A stretch of DNA of 64,000 bases, taken from Saccharomycopsis crataegensis. Its lineage: Eukaryota; Ascomycota; Saccharomycetes; Ascoideales; Saccharomycopsidaceae. Under the pieces are notes generated by a model. It was not told where the DNA came from. It ran no database searches and saw only the letters and a list, made by a program, of their open reading frames with translations. Positions within the stretch are counted from its first letter, which is position 1, and the number at the start of each line of letters is the position of its first letter. Position numbers and translations under genes: made by a program. Shown here one piece after another: positions 30,044 to 39,634 of this stretch. Where the stretch lies: contig NW_027043829.1 in assembly GCF_037102585.1 (NCBI RefSeq), positions 682,001 to 746,000 of the forward strand, written 5' to 3'.

Positions 30044-30118
30044 TAAAGAAATTTGAAAAAATCAAAACCACTTCTTGACTCATCTTACCTAGATAAAGCC
30101 AATTACATATACTTCAAG

Positions 30119-31339
30119 ATGGCTGGCAAAGACATTTTCAACGTCGAAGTGTTCTTCATTGTGTTTCGTGAAGCTTTAGAAGCTATTATCGTTTGTTCGG
30201 TGCTTCTTGCTTTCCTTCAAAGATCTTTTTCATCCAATACCGATGCAAGAGTTTATAAGAGCCTTAGAAAACAAGTGTGGCTAGGGATGGCTGCAGGGAT
30301 CCTTGTTTGTTTTATTCTTGGTGGGGCTTTCATTGGGGTTTTCTACACTATTGGTTCAGATATCTGGTCCAAATCTGAAGATCTTTGGGAAGGTATTTTC
30401 TGTCTTATTGCTACTATTGTTATCTCATTCATGGGTATTCCAATGCTTAGAATCCAAAAGATGCAAGACAAATGGAGAGTCAAGTTGGCTAAGTCTTTGC
30501 TCGAAGACCCTCACAAAGAAAAGGGCTGGAAACGTTTCATTAAGATTGGCTACTACACCAAGAGATACGTGATGTTTGTGTTGCCATTCATCACTTGTCT
30601 TCGTGAAGGTTTGGAAGCCGTTGTTTTCGTTGGTGGTGTCGGTCTTACTCTGACTGGTTCCAATAGAGCCACTGGTTTCCCACTTCCTGTTGTCTGTGGT
30701 TTGATTTGTGGTATTGCTGTTGGTTATGCTATGTTCTACTTTGGTAAATCTGCTTCTATGCAAGTTTTCCTTGTCTTCTCCACCGCAGTGCTTTACCTCA
30801 TTTCCGCATCTCTTTTCTCTCGTGCTGCTTGGTACTTCACCAACTACCAATTTAACAAAGCCACTGGTGGTGATGCCTCCGAATCTGGTTCTGGTCCTGG
30901 CTCTTATGATGTCACCAAGGCCGTCTACCATGTCAATTGCTGTAACCCTGAAATTGATAACGGTTGGGATATTTTCAACGCTATTCTCGGATGGCAAAAC
31001 ACCGGTTACTACAGTTCTGTCATTTGTTACAACATTTACTGGCTTGTCATGATTGTTGTCCTTGGCTTGATGTGGTATGAAGAACGTTTCGGACACTTGC
31101 CAGGGACTAAGGATACCCACTTGAGAGATTTGAACCCAATGTTCCAACTTAAGAAGAAGTTTGGTGTTGTCTCTGATTTGAGCGAAGCCGAAGCTGAAGC
31201 TTTAGTCGAAAAGGTTCATAAAGTCAAATATAACGAGAATGGGGAATTGATTGTCGAGGAAGAATCCCAAGAAAAGGAAGTTGAAGAAAAATCAGCTGAA
31301 CTCAAGCAGGTCCAAAACGTAAACGTTGAAGCCAAATAA
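30119..31339 (+). CDS. FTR1: High-affinity iron permease Ftr1
   Basis: Plasma-membrane permease that takes up Fe3+ produced by a partner multicopper ferroxidase (Fet3 type, not in this window). I start it at ATG 30119 (MAGKDIFNVEVFFIVFREAL); the frame is open further upstream but without an ATG. That gives 406 residues, normal for the family. Seven hydrophobic spans are visible. The iron-binding motif RExLE occurs twice, as FREALEAIIV in span 1 and CLREGLEAVVF in span 4. The C-terminal 80 residues are charged and cytoplasmic (EEESQEKEVEEKSAELKQ). One CTG codon, in GVGLT-x-TGS, is at a variable position. Confidence 0.96.
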   Translation: MAGKDIFNVEVFFIVFREALEAIIVCSVLLAFLQRSFSSNTDARVYKSLRKQVWLGMAAGILVCFILGGAFIGVFYTIGSDIWSKSEDLWEGIFCLIATIVISFMGIPMLRIQKMQDKWRVKLAKSLLEDPHKEKGWKRFIKIGYYTKRYVMFVLPFITCLREGLEAVVFVGGVGLTLTGSNRATGFPLPVVCGLICGIAVGYAMFYFGKSASMQVFLVFSTAVLYLISASLFSRAAWYFTNYQFNKATGGDASESGSGPGSYDVTKAVYHVNCCNPEIDNGWDIFNAILGWQNTGYYSSVICYNIYWLVMIVVLGLMWYEERFGHLPGTKDTHLRDLNPMFQLKKKFGVVSDLSEAEAEALVEKVHKVKYNENGELIVEEESQEKEVEEKSAELKQVQNVNVEAK

Positions 31340-32271
31340 TTCAATTTCACCTAATGATTCCATGCTTTTTTTTTTTTTTTTTTAATTGTTTCTTCTATGA
31401 CATTAATAATTGTTCAATTATTTTTGCTCACCTTTTAATTCACTAATTCCAAATTCTATCTTTTGTTACCTTTCATTTTTTAACGTTATCTGTTGGTTTT
31501 TTATAATTATTATTAGACATTTAGTCTTTATGTGTTTGGTCTTTTGTTGCTTGTAAGTGTTTGTACGAAGCTTTGCAAAACCTCATAATTGTGGCAATAT
31601 CATGAAACCTGGACGAAATTAATGGGTCTTCTAAGTAGTCTGTGCTAAACACCCGGTGAGTAGTGAAAATAATAATATTCCTTCAACTTTGAATCAATAA
31701 CCACGTGAAATTCTGCGTCACAGTGCATATAGCGATTTCCGGTTTGGGAAATATTCATATAACGATCCAACTAAATGGCCTGCGGTAATGTTGAAAACGA
31801 TGTTGGGTGAGAAGAAACAAAAAAGTATTGCTGCAATTCCTGATTATTCGGTTATTTGCACTCGTATCCAGTTCGTGGGTTGTCGTTTAGCCTCGAGTGT
31901 GTCGCTCGTTTAATAGTGTCATTTCATCGCTTTGCTCGTTCCACCCTAACAAGCAGCCAAAAATATCACACCATAAACTGAGCCCACACAGAAAACTGGT
32001 ACTATCAAACCACGATATGGCTCAATATATACATATATATATATATATATATAGCCCTGACGAGTTATACAGAAATCCTAATTCTATCACATTCAGTCTT
32101 AATTAAAAAAAACTGGCGTGGTTTATTCGGTTTATGATCTGACCTTCAAGCATAAAGTTATCTCTTTATATCCAAAGCAGATATATATATATATATAGAT
32201 ACGTTATTCCAACGAGATCCCGATCTTGTCCACATTAAGTATCCCCAACTTCAAGCAATTTTCAACACATA
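31340..32271. other. Intergenic, FTR1 to ERG25 promoter
   Basis: FTR1 3' T-tract, an E-box CACGTGAA near 31703, three sterol/hypoxia-type elements (31862-31913), and two TA-repeat runs near 32031 and 32180. No other gene. Confidence 0.55.
31862..31913 (+). promoter_or_regulatory. Upc2-type sterol/anaerobic response elements of ERG25
   Basis: Within 52 bases lie TCGTATCC (31862-31869, one base off the sterol element TCGTATA), TCGTTTAG (31883-31890, a perfect AR1-type site) and TCGTTTAA (31906-31913). They lie 360-410 bases upstream of ERG25, a sterol gene controlled by Upc2 in yeasts. Confidence 0.6.
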
Positions 32272-33237
32272 ATGAGTAATTCAACAGCCTCACTCATCTC
32301 CAAGATTGGGTTTGTATCCCAAGTGTTTGAGGACAATCAAACTGCGGCGGCTATCACTGGTACCACCTTCACTTCGATTTATCAGGAAATTTCTTCCTCA
32401 CAAACTCAACTACATTTCCTCGAACGTCTTTGGGCTTCATGGTATGTCTACATGAAAAATGATGTTTTGGCCACCGGTTTGATGTTCTTCTTACTCCATG
32501 AGATAATGTACTTTGGTCGTTGCTTGCCTTGGTACATCATTGACAAATTTGGATTGTTTAGAAAATACAAGATTCAACCAACGGTCATCCCAACCGACAA
32601 AGAGCAATGGGAATGTCTCAAATCTGTCTTGAAATCTCATTTCATTGTTGAAGCCTTGCCAATCTGGACTTTCCACCCTATGTGCATGAAACTTGGAATT
32701 TCCGTAACGGTTCCTTTCCCAGACTACACTACCATGTTGAAACAAATTGCAATCTTCCTTTTCCTTGAGGATTTATGGCATTATGTCTTCCACAGATTAT
32801 TCCATTACAGCATTTTCTACAAATATATCCACAAGCAACACCACAAGTACGCTGCTCCGTTTGGGTTGGCTGCCGAATATGCCCATCCTATTGAAGTTAT
32901 GGCTCTTGGGTTTGGTACCGTCGGTTTTCCAATAATTTACGCGTACATCTTTAACGGTTTGCATTTATTCACCGTGTGTTGCTGGGTCGTTACCAGATTG
33001 TTCCAAGCTGTCGATTCCCATTCAGGCTACGATTTCCCATGGTCTTTGAACAAGTTTTTGCCATTCTGGGCTGGCGCAGAACACCATGACTTGCATCACC
33101 ATTATTTCATTGGTAATTACGCCTCTTCTTTCAGATGGTGGGATTATGTCATGGACACTGAATCCGGCCCAGTTGCCAAAGCTGCTAGAGAAAAGAGAAT
33201 GAAGAACAAGACCGAAAGAAAGGTCAAAGTCAACTAA
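32272..33237 (+). CDS. ERG25: C-4 methylsterol oxidase Erg25
   Basis: Di-iron ER enzyme that oxidises the C-4 methyl groups of sterol intermediates in ergosterol synthesis, working with Erg26, Erg27 and the scaffold Erg28. The 321 residues match the family. The histidine clusters are in order: [32 protein letters not shown] and [13 protein letters not shown]. There are hydrophobic spans near residues 60-80, 135-155 and 215-240. The C-terminus is basic ([16 protein letters not shown]), fitting an ER-retrieval KxKxx-like tail. Three Upc2-type elements precede it. Confidence 0.97.
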   Translation: MSNSTASLISKIGFVSQVFEDNQTAAAITGTTFTSIYQEISSSQTQLHFLERLWASWYVYMKNDVLATGLMFFLLHEIMYFGRCLPWYIIDKFGLFRKYKIQPTVIPTDKEQWECLKSVLKSHFIVEALPIWTFHPMCMKLGISVTVPFPDYTTMLKQIAIFLFLEDLWHYVFHRLFHYSIFYKYIHKQHHKYAAPFGLAAEYAHPIEVMALGFGTVGFPIIYAYIFNGLHLFTVCCWVVTRLFQAVDSHSGYDFPWSLNKFLPFWAGAEHHDLHHHYFIGNYASSFRWWDYVMDTESGPVAKAAREKRMKNKTERKVKVN

Positions 33238-33608
33238 TCCTATTGACGAATTTCTCCTTGCCGCAGCGTTAAAATCGCGTCGAACAATATTCCTCATAAA
33301 GCCTCCACCATAATCACTAGTTAGTTTCTTTTAAGTTTATTCCTTCTTATTTTTCTTTATCGTATTAATATATCCTTTTCATTTCACAATGTCAGTTTAT
33401 GCCGGATTCTTGTAGAATGTTCGAAACGCTACTCCTTCGGCCGGCGCGGCAGCTGATTGCCCGGATTTTTTTGACCCTTTTTTTTTCGAATTTTTCTTGA
33501 TTTCTCCAGCATTATCAATGCTTGCAAAATCATAACACGCTAATCTTCCACTCAGTTATCTAGCAAATAGCGTTGGATTAGAAGAGGTTAACACAATTCC
33601 ATTGTAAT
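33238..33608. other. Intergenic, ERG25 to the Psg1-like gene
   Basis: A 371-base spacer with a GC-rich patch GGCCGGCGCGGCAGC (33440-33454) and T-tracts. No gene seen. Confidence 0.5.
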
Positions 33609-34976
33609 ATGACGATGGTTTTCATATTTAACGTATTATTGCTGTTATCGGCTACTATTCACGCGGTAACCGTGTTGCCTTCCACGCAAATCTTGTCTGA
33701 ACAACTCCCTTCACACACAATTATCGCTTCGTCAACAATTCAACAAGATCAACAAGTTATTGATATCCAACAATCATCCGCTACTACTCTTGAAAAACGT
33801 TACAGAAATGTCGTGGTTCCAACTTCAAAATCGTCATCAACTGATGCTCCTCCAGAATCTTGGATACGAACTATCTCTTCCACGATTGTTGAGGTGGTCC
33901 ATCCAACGGTCATTGCCGGTGTCACATTCAGTGCCAAACCAACTACATATAATGGCCTAACTCCATGGATTTCACTTAATAAGCAAGGGGTCCCAAAGAC
34001 AATTATGCCTAAGGTCAAGGGCGGAGTCACCAAAGACGACATTCCAGATTACAAGACGTATTTCCAAACCGCAACCACGATCATCCACGATAATAAGAAC
34101 TTGAAAGCCCACAATTTGGACGAAGACGATACTTTTACGGAGATCAAGTGGATAGACGAAGATGACTCTTATGTTTCCTTGAATCCACTTGTCCGTTGTA
34201 CTCCAGATCGTTATTTCAATAAAGGTCTCGCCAAGGACGTTACCAGCGAGCCATTCTGTACCCCAGCAGAAAACTCCAACCTCGACATGGACAAGACCTA
34301 CTTTATCACTTGGTATACTAGATATTTTGAAGAAGCTAAGAAGGTCAGAATTCATCTTGCTTATGTCAAGGAGAAGGCCAAATCTAAAGGTATGAGTAAG
34401 AGAGATTCAATGGGCCAAGATCTCCATGACATGTACGAAATTGTCAAGAAGGACTCAATGCTTGCTTCTGGCACAAAATTGGCTTTCTTCAGTAGTGATT
34501 GGATGATCAATAGAGATGGGTACTTCCCATTGACGGTTGATGAGAAATTTTTGAAAGGTCAATATAGCAAAAATGCCATTATCACCATCCAACCAGATTA
34601 CATCGATGATGAGGACTTTGATTTACTATCTAACGGAGTGGTTGTTAATCTTAGAAAGGGCGCGGTGGTGGCCAAGAAATCAAAAGAACAATTGGCTCTT
34701 GAAGACGATGGAATTGGTGATGACGAAAACAAGTATATTGTACTCATGACCATGCCTACTGTGGTTGTTGTTGCATGCTGTATCATGTACTTCTTAACCC
34801 AGTTATGCTCTGGTGATAGAGACGTCGCTAGTATTAGAAGAAAATACTACAAGAGCAGGTTCCATAAAGTCTTGGGGAAACCAAAGAAGCTTTTCAAGAA
34901 GTCAAAATCAAAGAAGGGTTACAATAACCTACCACAATTCGAGGAACACGAAATGAACTCTTACAAGCAAAATTGA
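33609..34976 (+). CDS. PSG1: Kex2-processed Golgi type I membrane protein, Psg1-like
   Basis: Resembles yeast Psg1, a trans-Golgi protein that stabilises the proton pump Pma1 and is cut by Kex2. The N-terminus is a signal peptide (about residues 1-19). A dibasic Kex2 site LEKR lies at 61-64, right after a Ser/Gln-rich propeptide-like segment, and a second KR lies near 263. The lumenal region includes TYFITWYTRYFEEAKKVRIH and paired Cys (VRCTPD, EPFCTPAE). A membrane span is at about residues 380-402, followed by a Lys/Arg-rich cytoplasmic tail (KVLGKPKKLFKKSKSKKG). The family call is from memory of architecture and motifs. The symbol is probable, not certain. Confidence 0.65.
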   Translation: MTMVFIFNVLLLLSATIHAVTVLPSTQILSEQLPSHTIIASSTIQQDQQVIDIQQSSATTLEKRYRNVVVPTSKSSSTDAPPESWIRTISSTIVEVVHPTVIAGVTFSAKPTTYNGLTPWISLNKQGVPKTIMPKVKGGVTKDDIPDYKTYFQTATTIIHDNKNLKAHNLDEDDTFTEIKWIDEDDSYVSLNPLVRCTPDRYFNKGLAKDVTSEPFCTPAENSNLDMDKTYFITWYTRYFEEAKKVRIHLAYVKEKAKSKGMSKRDSMGQDLHDMYEIVKKDSMLASGTKLAFFSSDWMINRDGYFPLTVDEKFLKGQYSKNAIITIQPDYIDDEDFDLLSNGVVVNLRKGAVVAKKSKEQLALEDDGIGDDENKYIVLMTMPTVVVVACCIMYFLTQLCSGDRDVASIRRKYYKSRFHKVLGKPKKLFKKSKSKKGYNNLPQFEEHEMNSYKQN

Positions 34977-35292
34977 AAATAACAAAAATAGTTTCACTAG
35001 TAACAATTATCAAATAGTTTGATTTATCGTTATACGATAAATTTTTTTTTTTTTTTTTATGGTCATTTTTTTAAAGTTTATATTTCGTTGATATCAGCAT
35101 TATTCTTGTAGTTTTCTTTTTCTGTGAACAGTTAAAGGAATATGTCTTTGATGGTATCCTGACTGCTTGAGTAAACCTAAAACTACCACAAAGGGTAATA
35201 CATTTTAGAAGTTTCAACTTATTAGAAAACAATATCCAAAACCATAAGTTTACCTTGAGATTTGAAGTTCTTTTTTTTTTTTTCAAAAATCC

Positions 35293-35312
35293 CTCTCTCT
35301 CTCTCTCTCTCT
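35293..35312 (+). repeat. (CT)n dinucleotide run
   Basis: Ten perfect CT units in the 3' flank of the Psg1-like gene. Confidence 0.95.
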
Positions 35313-35810
35313 GGTAAATTTTGTCATAATAGATGAAACAGAGGAGTTATTATTGCTGATGATGATGACCATGGATGGGTTCCTGGTCTTTTAAACCGGC
35401 AGTATGTTTTCATATCAATCAAGCCAAGACAAAGATGCGCTAAATAGGATAAGAAGACTCAATGTTAAAGAAAATTACTATTAGTATATATTATCATCCA
35501 GTTCAAATAGTCACTAGTAAGTTGGATACTAACAATATATGCTTTTGATAAATGCCGTACTACTTGTAGTGTTTGAGTACTTCTTATATTGTTCTCTGGA
35601 AGCCATCTTTATTACATCTACTACATTATGATACTTCAAAGCATGAGATCAAATTTCAGAAAAACACTTCTGAGGCAAAGGAAAAAGGTGCGCCGCCTAG
35701 TGAATACACTCTTTTAAAAGAAAATACCATTCATGTCTGACTGACTTATCTTTGCAAGTGAAGCTTGACAGACAAACTGAAGACTATTCCATGCTCAATC
35801 TCTCCTGACT

Positions 35811-35821
35811 GCACGGTGCGG
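35811..35821. promoter_or_regulatory. Palindromic GCACGGTGCGG in the RPE1 promoter
   Basis: Same palindromic core as in the ARP2 promoter, 248 bases before the RPE1 ATG and overlapping a GGAGCCCGGCA block. Confidence 0.4.
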
Positions 35822-36068
35822 AGCCCGGCACTGATATGGGAACCACACCGAATATAACGCTCCCTTCTTTATCAGGCGCCCCCCGCAACAGCTCCCAACA
35901 TTTTTTTTTTTCTTATATTTTTTTTTTCTTCATTTCAAACAGATCAAAATAGAGACTTGATTTGGGAACCATCCATTACTTAAACTCTTCTATTATACCT
36001 CTCGCTACTTCTTGTTGGTTTTCCATTCCTTGAATCAATCTTTAAATCGCGTCTAATAACCTGAAAAC

Positions 36069-36782
36069 ATGGTCAAAGCAATTGTTGCCCCATCTATTCT
36101 TGCCAGTGATTTCGCTGACTTAGGATGCCAATGTAAAAAGATGTACGCAAATAACGCTGATTGGCTTCATGTCGATGTAATGGACGGCCATTTTGTTCCA
36201 AACATCTCTCTTGGTATGCCAATCATTTCCTCGTTACGTAAAGCCATCCCAAAGGAATACAATGAAAAAAACGAAAACATCAAATTCTTTGATTGTCATA
36301 TGATGGTCAGCGAGCCAGAAAAATGGGTTGCTGAAATTGCCAAAGCTGGTGGTGATCAATATACTTTCCACTATGAGTCTACTAAAGATCCAGTCAAATT
36401 GATCGAACTTATCAAGAGCCATGGGTTAAAGGCTGCTTGTGCCATCAAGCCAGGTACTGATGTCGATGTCTTGTTTGATTTGGGTGATAAGTTAGACATG
36501 GCATTGGTGATGACTGTTGAGCCAGGGTTTGGTGGGCAATCGTTTATGGCTAACATGATGCCAAAAGTTGAAAAATTGAGAGAGAAATTCCCACAATTGA
36601 ATATTCAAGTCGATGGTGGTTTGGGTAAAGGTACCATTGGTCATGCTGCCACCGCCGGTGCCAACGTTATTGTTGCTGGTACCTCCTGTTTCACTGCCAG
36701 CAATCCAACCGAGTTGATTCAGTATTTCAAAGATGAAGTCAATAAAAATTTGAAAGCCAAGGGCTGCTACACTGAGAACTAA
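36069..36782 (+). CDS. RPE1: Ribulose-phosphate 3-epimerase
   Basis: Interconverts ribulose 5-phosphate and xylulose 5-phosphate in the non-oxidative pentose phosphate pathway; cytosolic. The 237 residues match the yeast enzyme. TIM-barrel motifs are clear: [13 protein letters not shown] at the start, [14 protein letters not shown] with metal-binding His and Asp, [26 protein letters not shown] and [12 protein letters not shown] with the catalytic Asp. I saw no in-frame CTG codons. Confidence 0.98.
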   Translation: MVKAIVAPSILASDFADLGCQCKKMYANNADWLHVDVMDGHFVPNISLGMPIISSLRKAIPKEYNEKNENIKFFDCHMMVSEPEKWVAEIAKAGGDQYTFHYESTKDPVKLIELIKSHGLKAACAIKPGTDVDVLFDLGDKLDMALVMTVEPGFGGQSFMANMMPKVEKLREKFPQLNIQVDGGLGKGTIGHAATAGANVIVAGTSCFTASNPTELIQYFKDEVNKNLKAKGCYTEN

Positions 36783-37135
36783 TCACTATTCTAAAGTTTG
36801 GATACACATACAGTATAGCTAAATGATTTCATGAGACCAATAATCTAATTCTAATGCAATGGTTGACTGTAGAAAGAAAAATAGTGAACTGAATATTCAT
36901 GAAAGTTCATCTCTCTAAAGAACGGATATAGGAAGCAAAAATCGTACGTGAAACAGTTTATTGAAATGAAGAAAAAAGATTAAAGATATCCAAGAAAAAA
37001 TGCCCAATTAAAACATAAATATAAAGACAAAAAGAATAAAAATATCCAACTGAACGTCAAACATTCAAATGCAAGTTTTTAAACATAAATATATATAGAT
37101 ATATTATTGTCAAATCAATCTTAACTTGACAATGC
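36783..37135. other. Convergent 3' region, RPE1 and ALB1
   Basis: AT-rich, 353 bases, with facing 3' ends and a TATATAGATATATTA run near 37090. No gene seen. Confidence 0.5.
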
Positions 37136-37603
37136 TTAATAGAAACCAGCATAACCCAATGTGGTCCCCTCACCGCTTTGATCAATGGCAAAACCAGAAG
37201 TACTTTGATCTTCGGCAACAGCCCACAAGGCTTCTCTAACAAAGGTCGTCTGATCTTTCAAAGTCTTAACTTTTTCTGGTTCTTCTTCGATATCCATTTC
37301 ACTTTCTTTCTTGGCCTCAAGTTGAAGCATGATTTTACTTTCAATCCCATTGTTCTTCAAATGCTTCAAGTTTCTTTCAATCTTTTTGAGTTTCTTATTA
37401 GAAAGAGTTTCTGTAGTTAAGTTGAATCTCTTGTTGGTAATGGTTGGACGTTTTTCAATCTTTGAGGCCTTGAAAAGATCGGCAGAAGTTGGTTTTGGTT
37501 GGTAAGTATGGAGCTTGTTTTGGGCTTTTTTAGCAGCGGCAGCAGCTTTACGGGCACGGGTGATCCCAGTAGTTGGCTTATTGAATCCGTTCTTGGAAGG
37601 CAT
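37136..37603 (-). CDS. ALB1: Pre-60S shuttling factor Alb1
   Basis: Small basic protein that binds late pre-60S particles with Arx1 and shuttles to the cytoplasm. The start is the ATG at 37603 (MPSKNGFNKP); the open frame to 37630 has no ATG. The 155 residues compare with 175 in Saccharomyces. Shared marks are MPSKN-x-xNxP at the start, TLSNKKLKKIERNLKHLK in the middle (yeast has TLSKKRAKKIERNLKY), the acidic EMDIE patch, VREALWAVAEDQSTSG and the GTTLG near-terminal motif. RRPE boxes and a GCGATG core upstream agree with ribosome biogenesis control. Confidence 0.88.
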   Translation of the reverse strand: MPSKNGFNKPTTGITRARKAAAAAKKAQNKLHTYQPKPTSADLFKASKIEKRPTITNKRFNLTTETLSNKKLKKIERNLKHLKNNGIESKIMLQLEAKKESEMDIEEEPEKVKTLKDQTTFVREALWAVAEDQSTSGFAIDQSGEGTTLGYAGFY

Positions 37604-37684
37604 ATTGATAGATTTATTTAAATGAAGCAATGAATTTAAATTTTATTGCTGGATTTCAAGAGGATCTGCTTAGAGATTCTAATC

Positions 37685-37861
37685 AAAAATTTTCCAAAAA
37701 AAAAATTTTAGAAAGCGATGCGTTGCAGGGCTCCGAATTTATGTATACGCACTACCCCAACATGGACGACATTCAAATAGACCCTGAAAATAATGCCTAT
37801 AACTATGAAATAAGAGAAAGGAAAAAGAAAAAAAAAAAACTACATCTGAGAAAAATTTTTC
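37685..37861. promoter_or_regulatory. RRPE/PAC-like elements of the ALB1 promoter
   Basis: AAAAATTTTC (37685-37694) and GAAAAATTTTTC (37850-37861) are RRPE matches, and GCGATG (37715-37720) is a partial PAC core. All lie within 260 bases upstream of the ALB1 ATG. Confidence 0.5.
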
Positions 37862-37885
37862 TAAAAAATATACATCAGCAAATAT

Positions 37886-39289
37886 TCACAACTTAGATGG
37901 CAAAACTGTCGAACTTTTGTAAGGGTTGCCAATTTCTTCTTTGAACTTGTCAATGTTGGCAAAATAATCATCAATTTCATGGAATCTCTTGGCTTCATGT
38001 TTCATCAACTGTTTCAAATGAACCTCATCTGGGCCATCGGCAAATCTCAAAGTTCTTGAGTTAATATAGTACCTAGCAATAGGGAAGTCATCGCTCATAC
38101 CTGCGGCCCCAAACATTTGTAAAGCCCAGTCAATAATATCACAAACTTTTTTTGGAACCCTTATTTTAGCGTACGCAATTTCTTTTTTTGCCTTTTTAGA
38201 CCCTTTGCAATCAATAGCGAATGCAGCACTCAATACCAAGAGCTTCATATTTTCAAGATCTATCTGATTATTAACCAACGCTGATCTAAATGATTCAATA
38301 TCTGACAATCTGGTCCCATTGCTCACCATTCGGTTGTTGGCTCTGTTGATGGATAAATTCAAAGCTTCTTCAGCAACTCCGAGCAATCTCATACAGTGAT
38401 GGATTCTGCCAGGACCCAATCTCGCCTGAATCATTTTAAACCCTTCACCAATATTCCCTAAAATATTATCTCTCTCAATAGGAATTTTGAAATTCTCAAA
38501 ATTAATTTCCATATGACCATGAGGAGCATCATCGATACCAAACAATGGCATATGTCTCACAACCCTAACATTATTAGGCTGTTCCTTAAGGGCTTTCTTA
38601 ACGTCAACCATTAAAATAGAATGATTAGTATATGGGCTTTTTTCATTATAACCTGTCTTTACCAATAGGAACCACACGGCACAACGAGGGTCCCCAGCAC
38701 CTGAAATAAACCATTTAGTACCATTGATCACAAAGTCCCCGTCGATCTGATCGGCACGACAATAGATATTTAAGGCATTGGAAGAAGCAACTTTCTTATC
38801 GGTCATTGCAAATGCTGATCTAATTTTACCATCAAGTAAATCAGCCAAATATTTTTTGTTTTGATTCTCATTTCCAAAATGAATCAACAATTCCATATTA
38901 CCGGTATCAGGTGCCCCGCAGTTAGTGACCTCGGGAGCAATATGACTTTTACCAATATATTTCGCCATTAAACCATATTCCACATTGGTGAATCCTAGAC
39001 TCAATGTATTATAAAGTTGGTTATTATTGATATTTTTACACAAAAATAAATTCCATAACCCTAATACTTTGGCTTTGGCCTTAAGAGGCTCGATAACCTC
39101 GGGGATCTTGTCCCACCTTTTGGCAGGAACCCTGGCTTCGACTTCTTTGATATAGAGCTCATCACGAGGTAGACATTCCGTTTCCACAAATTGCTTAACT
39201 TTTTTCAAAGTTTCAAGGCCTCTTGGACTGATACTATCCTTTAAGATGATTGGAATTCCTAGTTCTTGGAAGGTTTGGTCAATGGACAT
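37886..39289 (-). CDS. Peroxisomal ACAD10/11-type acyl-CoA dehydrogenase
   Basis: FAD-dependent dehydrogenase of the ACAD10/ACAD11 (plant IBR3) branch, without the kinase-like domain found in the animal proteins. The 467 residues include MTDKKVASSNALNI (FAD/substrate loop; relatives read MTEPEVASSDATNI), FVINGTKWFISGAGDPRC, ARLGPGRIHHCMRLLG, the strongly conserved IDWALQMFGAAGMSDDFP and RTLRFADGPDEVHLKQL. The C-terminal SKL is a canonical PTS1, so it should act in peroxisomes. Yeast peroxisomal beta-oxidation normally starts with an oxidase, so this enzyme probably handles a special substrate such as hydroxylated or branched acyl-CoA. It shares a 345-base divergent promoter with TRM61. The substrate is unknown. 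Confidence 0.88.
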   Translation of the reverse strand: MSIDQTFQELGIPIILKDSISPRGLETLKKVKQFVETECLPRDELYIKEVEARVPAKRWDKIPEVIEPLKAKAKVLGLWNLFLCKNINNNQLYNTLSLGFTNVEYGLMAKYIGKSHIAPEVTNCGAPDTGNMELLIHFGNENQNKKYLADLLDGKIRSAFAMTDKKVASSNALNIYCRADQIDGDFVINGTKWFISGAGDPRCAVWFLLVKTGYNEKSPYTNHSILMVDVKKALKEQPNNVRVVRHMPLFGIDDAPHGHMEINFENFKIPIERDNILGNIGEGFKMIQARLGPGRIHHCMRLLGVAEEALNLSINRANNRMVSNGTRLSDIESFRSALVNNQIDLENMKLLVLSAAFAIDCKGSKKAKKEIAYAKIRVPKKVCDIIDWALQMFGAAGMSDDFPIARYYINSRTLRFADGPDEVHLKQLMKHEAKRFHEIDDYFANIDKFKEEIGNPYKSSTVLPSKL

Positions 39290-39634
39290 GATTGATTTTG
39301 TGTTATGAAATCTAAGTGAACAGCGAATCCAGAAGTATGGAGTACTACTAAATTAAATTGTAACCTATTGAGAAAAAGGTCTTTTATATACCAAAAAATG
39401 AAGTCATTAGAGCCTCGCTTCATAAAACAATAATTTTGACGTGGAGAAGTAAAGTTTGGAACTGGTTGCGAAGGTCCCGCAGTATTGGCTCCTAAGGTTA
39501 CGAGGGCACTGGTGCGATGATTAGGAAAAAAAAAAAAAGTATGTCCCTTTTTGAAATTTTTTCAAATCAGTAATCTGACAATTGACCAAGACAGGAGAGG
39601 AATATCCTATTTAATTTATCTTAATAAAACAAAT
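39290..39634. promoter_or_regulatory. Divergent promoter, acyl-CoA dehydrogenase and TRM61
   Basis: TGCGATGA (39523-39530, PAC) and GAAATTTTTTC (39553-39563, RRPE-like) lie about 70-110 bases before the TRM61 ATG, fitting control with ribosome/tRNA biogenesis genes. I see no oleate-response element (CGG-N15-18-CCG) facing the dehydrogenase by eye. Confidence 0.5.

Larger units (their letters stand above)
28525..30118. other. 1.6 kb gap, acid phosphatase to FTR1
   Basis: Long T/A tracts after the phosphatase gene, then the extended FTR1 upstream region. This has a GATA-rich patch (29235-29270), a CGCACCCG box (29300-29307) and a 13-codon upstream frame (30002-30043). No other gene seen. Confidence 0.5.
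34977..36068. other. 1.1 kb gap, Psg1-like gene to RPE1
   Basis: T-tract and a (CT)n run near the left end, a long featureless AT-rich middle, and a GC-rich promoter patch at 35811-35890. The patch includes the palindromic GCACGGTGCGG and AGCCCGG. No gene seen. Confidence 0.5.

Noticed and set aside
30425-31147. 240-codon frame antisense to FTR1
   Set aside because: FTR1 is unmistakable on the plus strand. The antisense frame arises from its biased codon use.
33417-33430. GTTCGAAAC, reminiscent of a tRNA B box
   Set aside because: No matching acceptor or anticodon stem and no A box at the right distance. No other tRNA-like element was found in the window by eye.
37630-37896. Plus-strand frame of 88 codons upstream of ALB1
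   Set aside because: It covers the ALB1 promoter with its RRPE boxes, and its sequence is Lys-rich from A-tracts. No homologue recognised.
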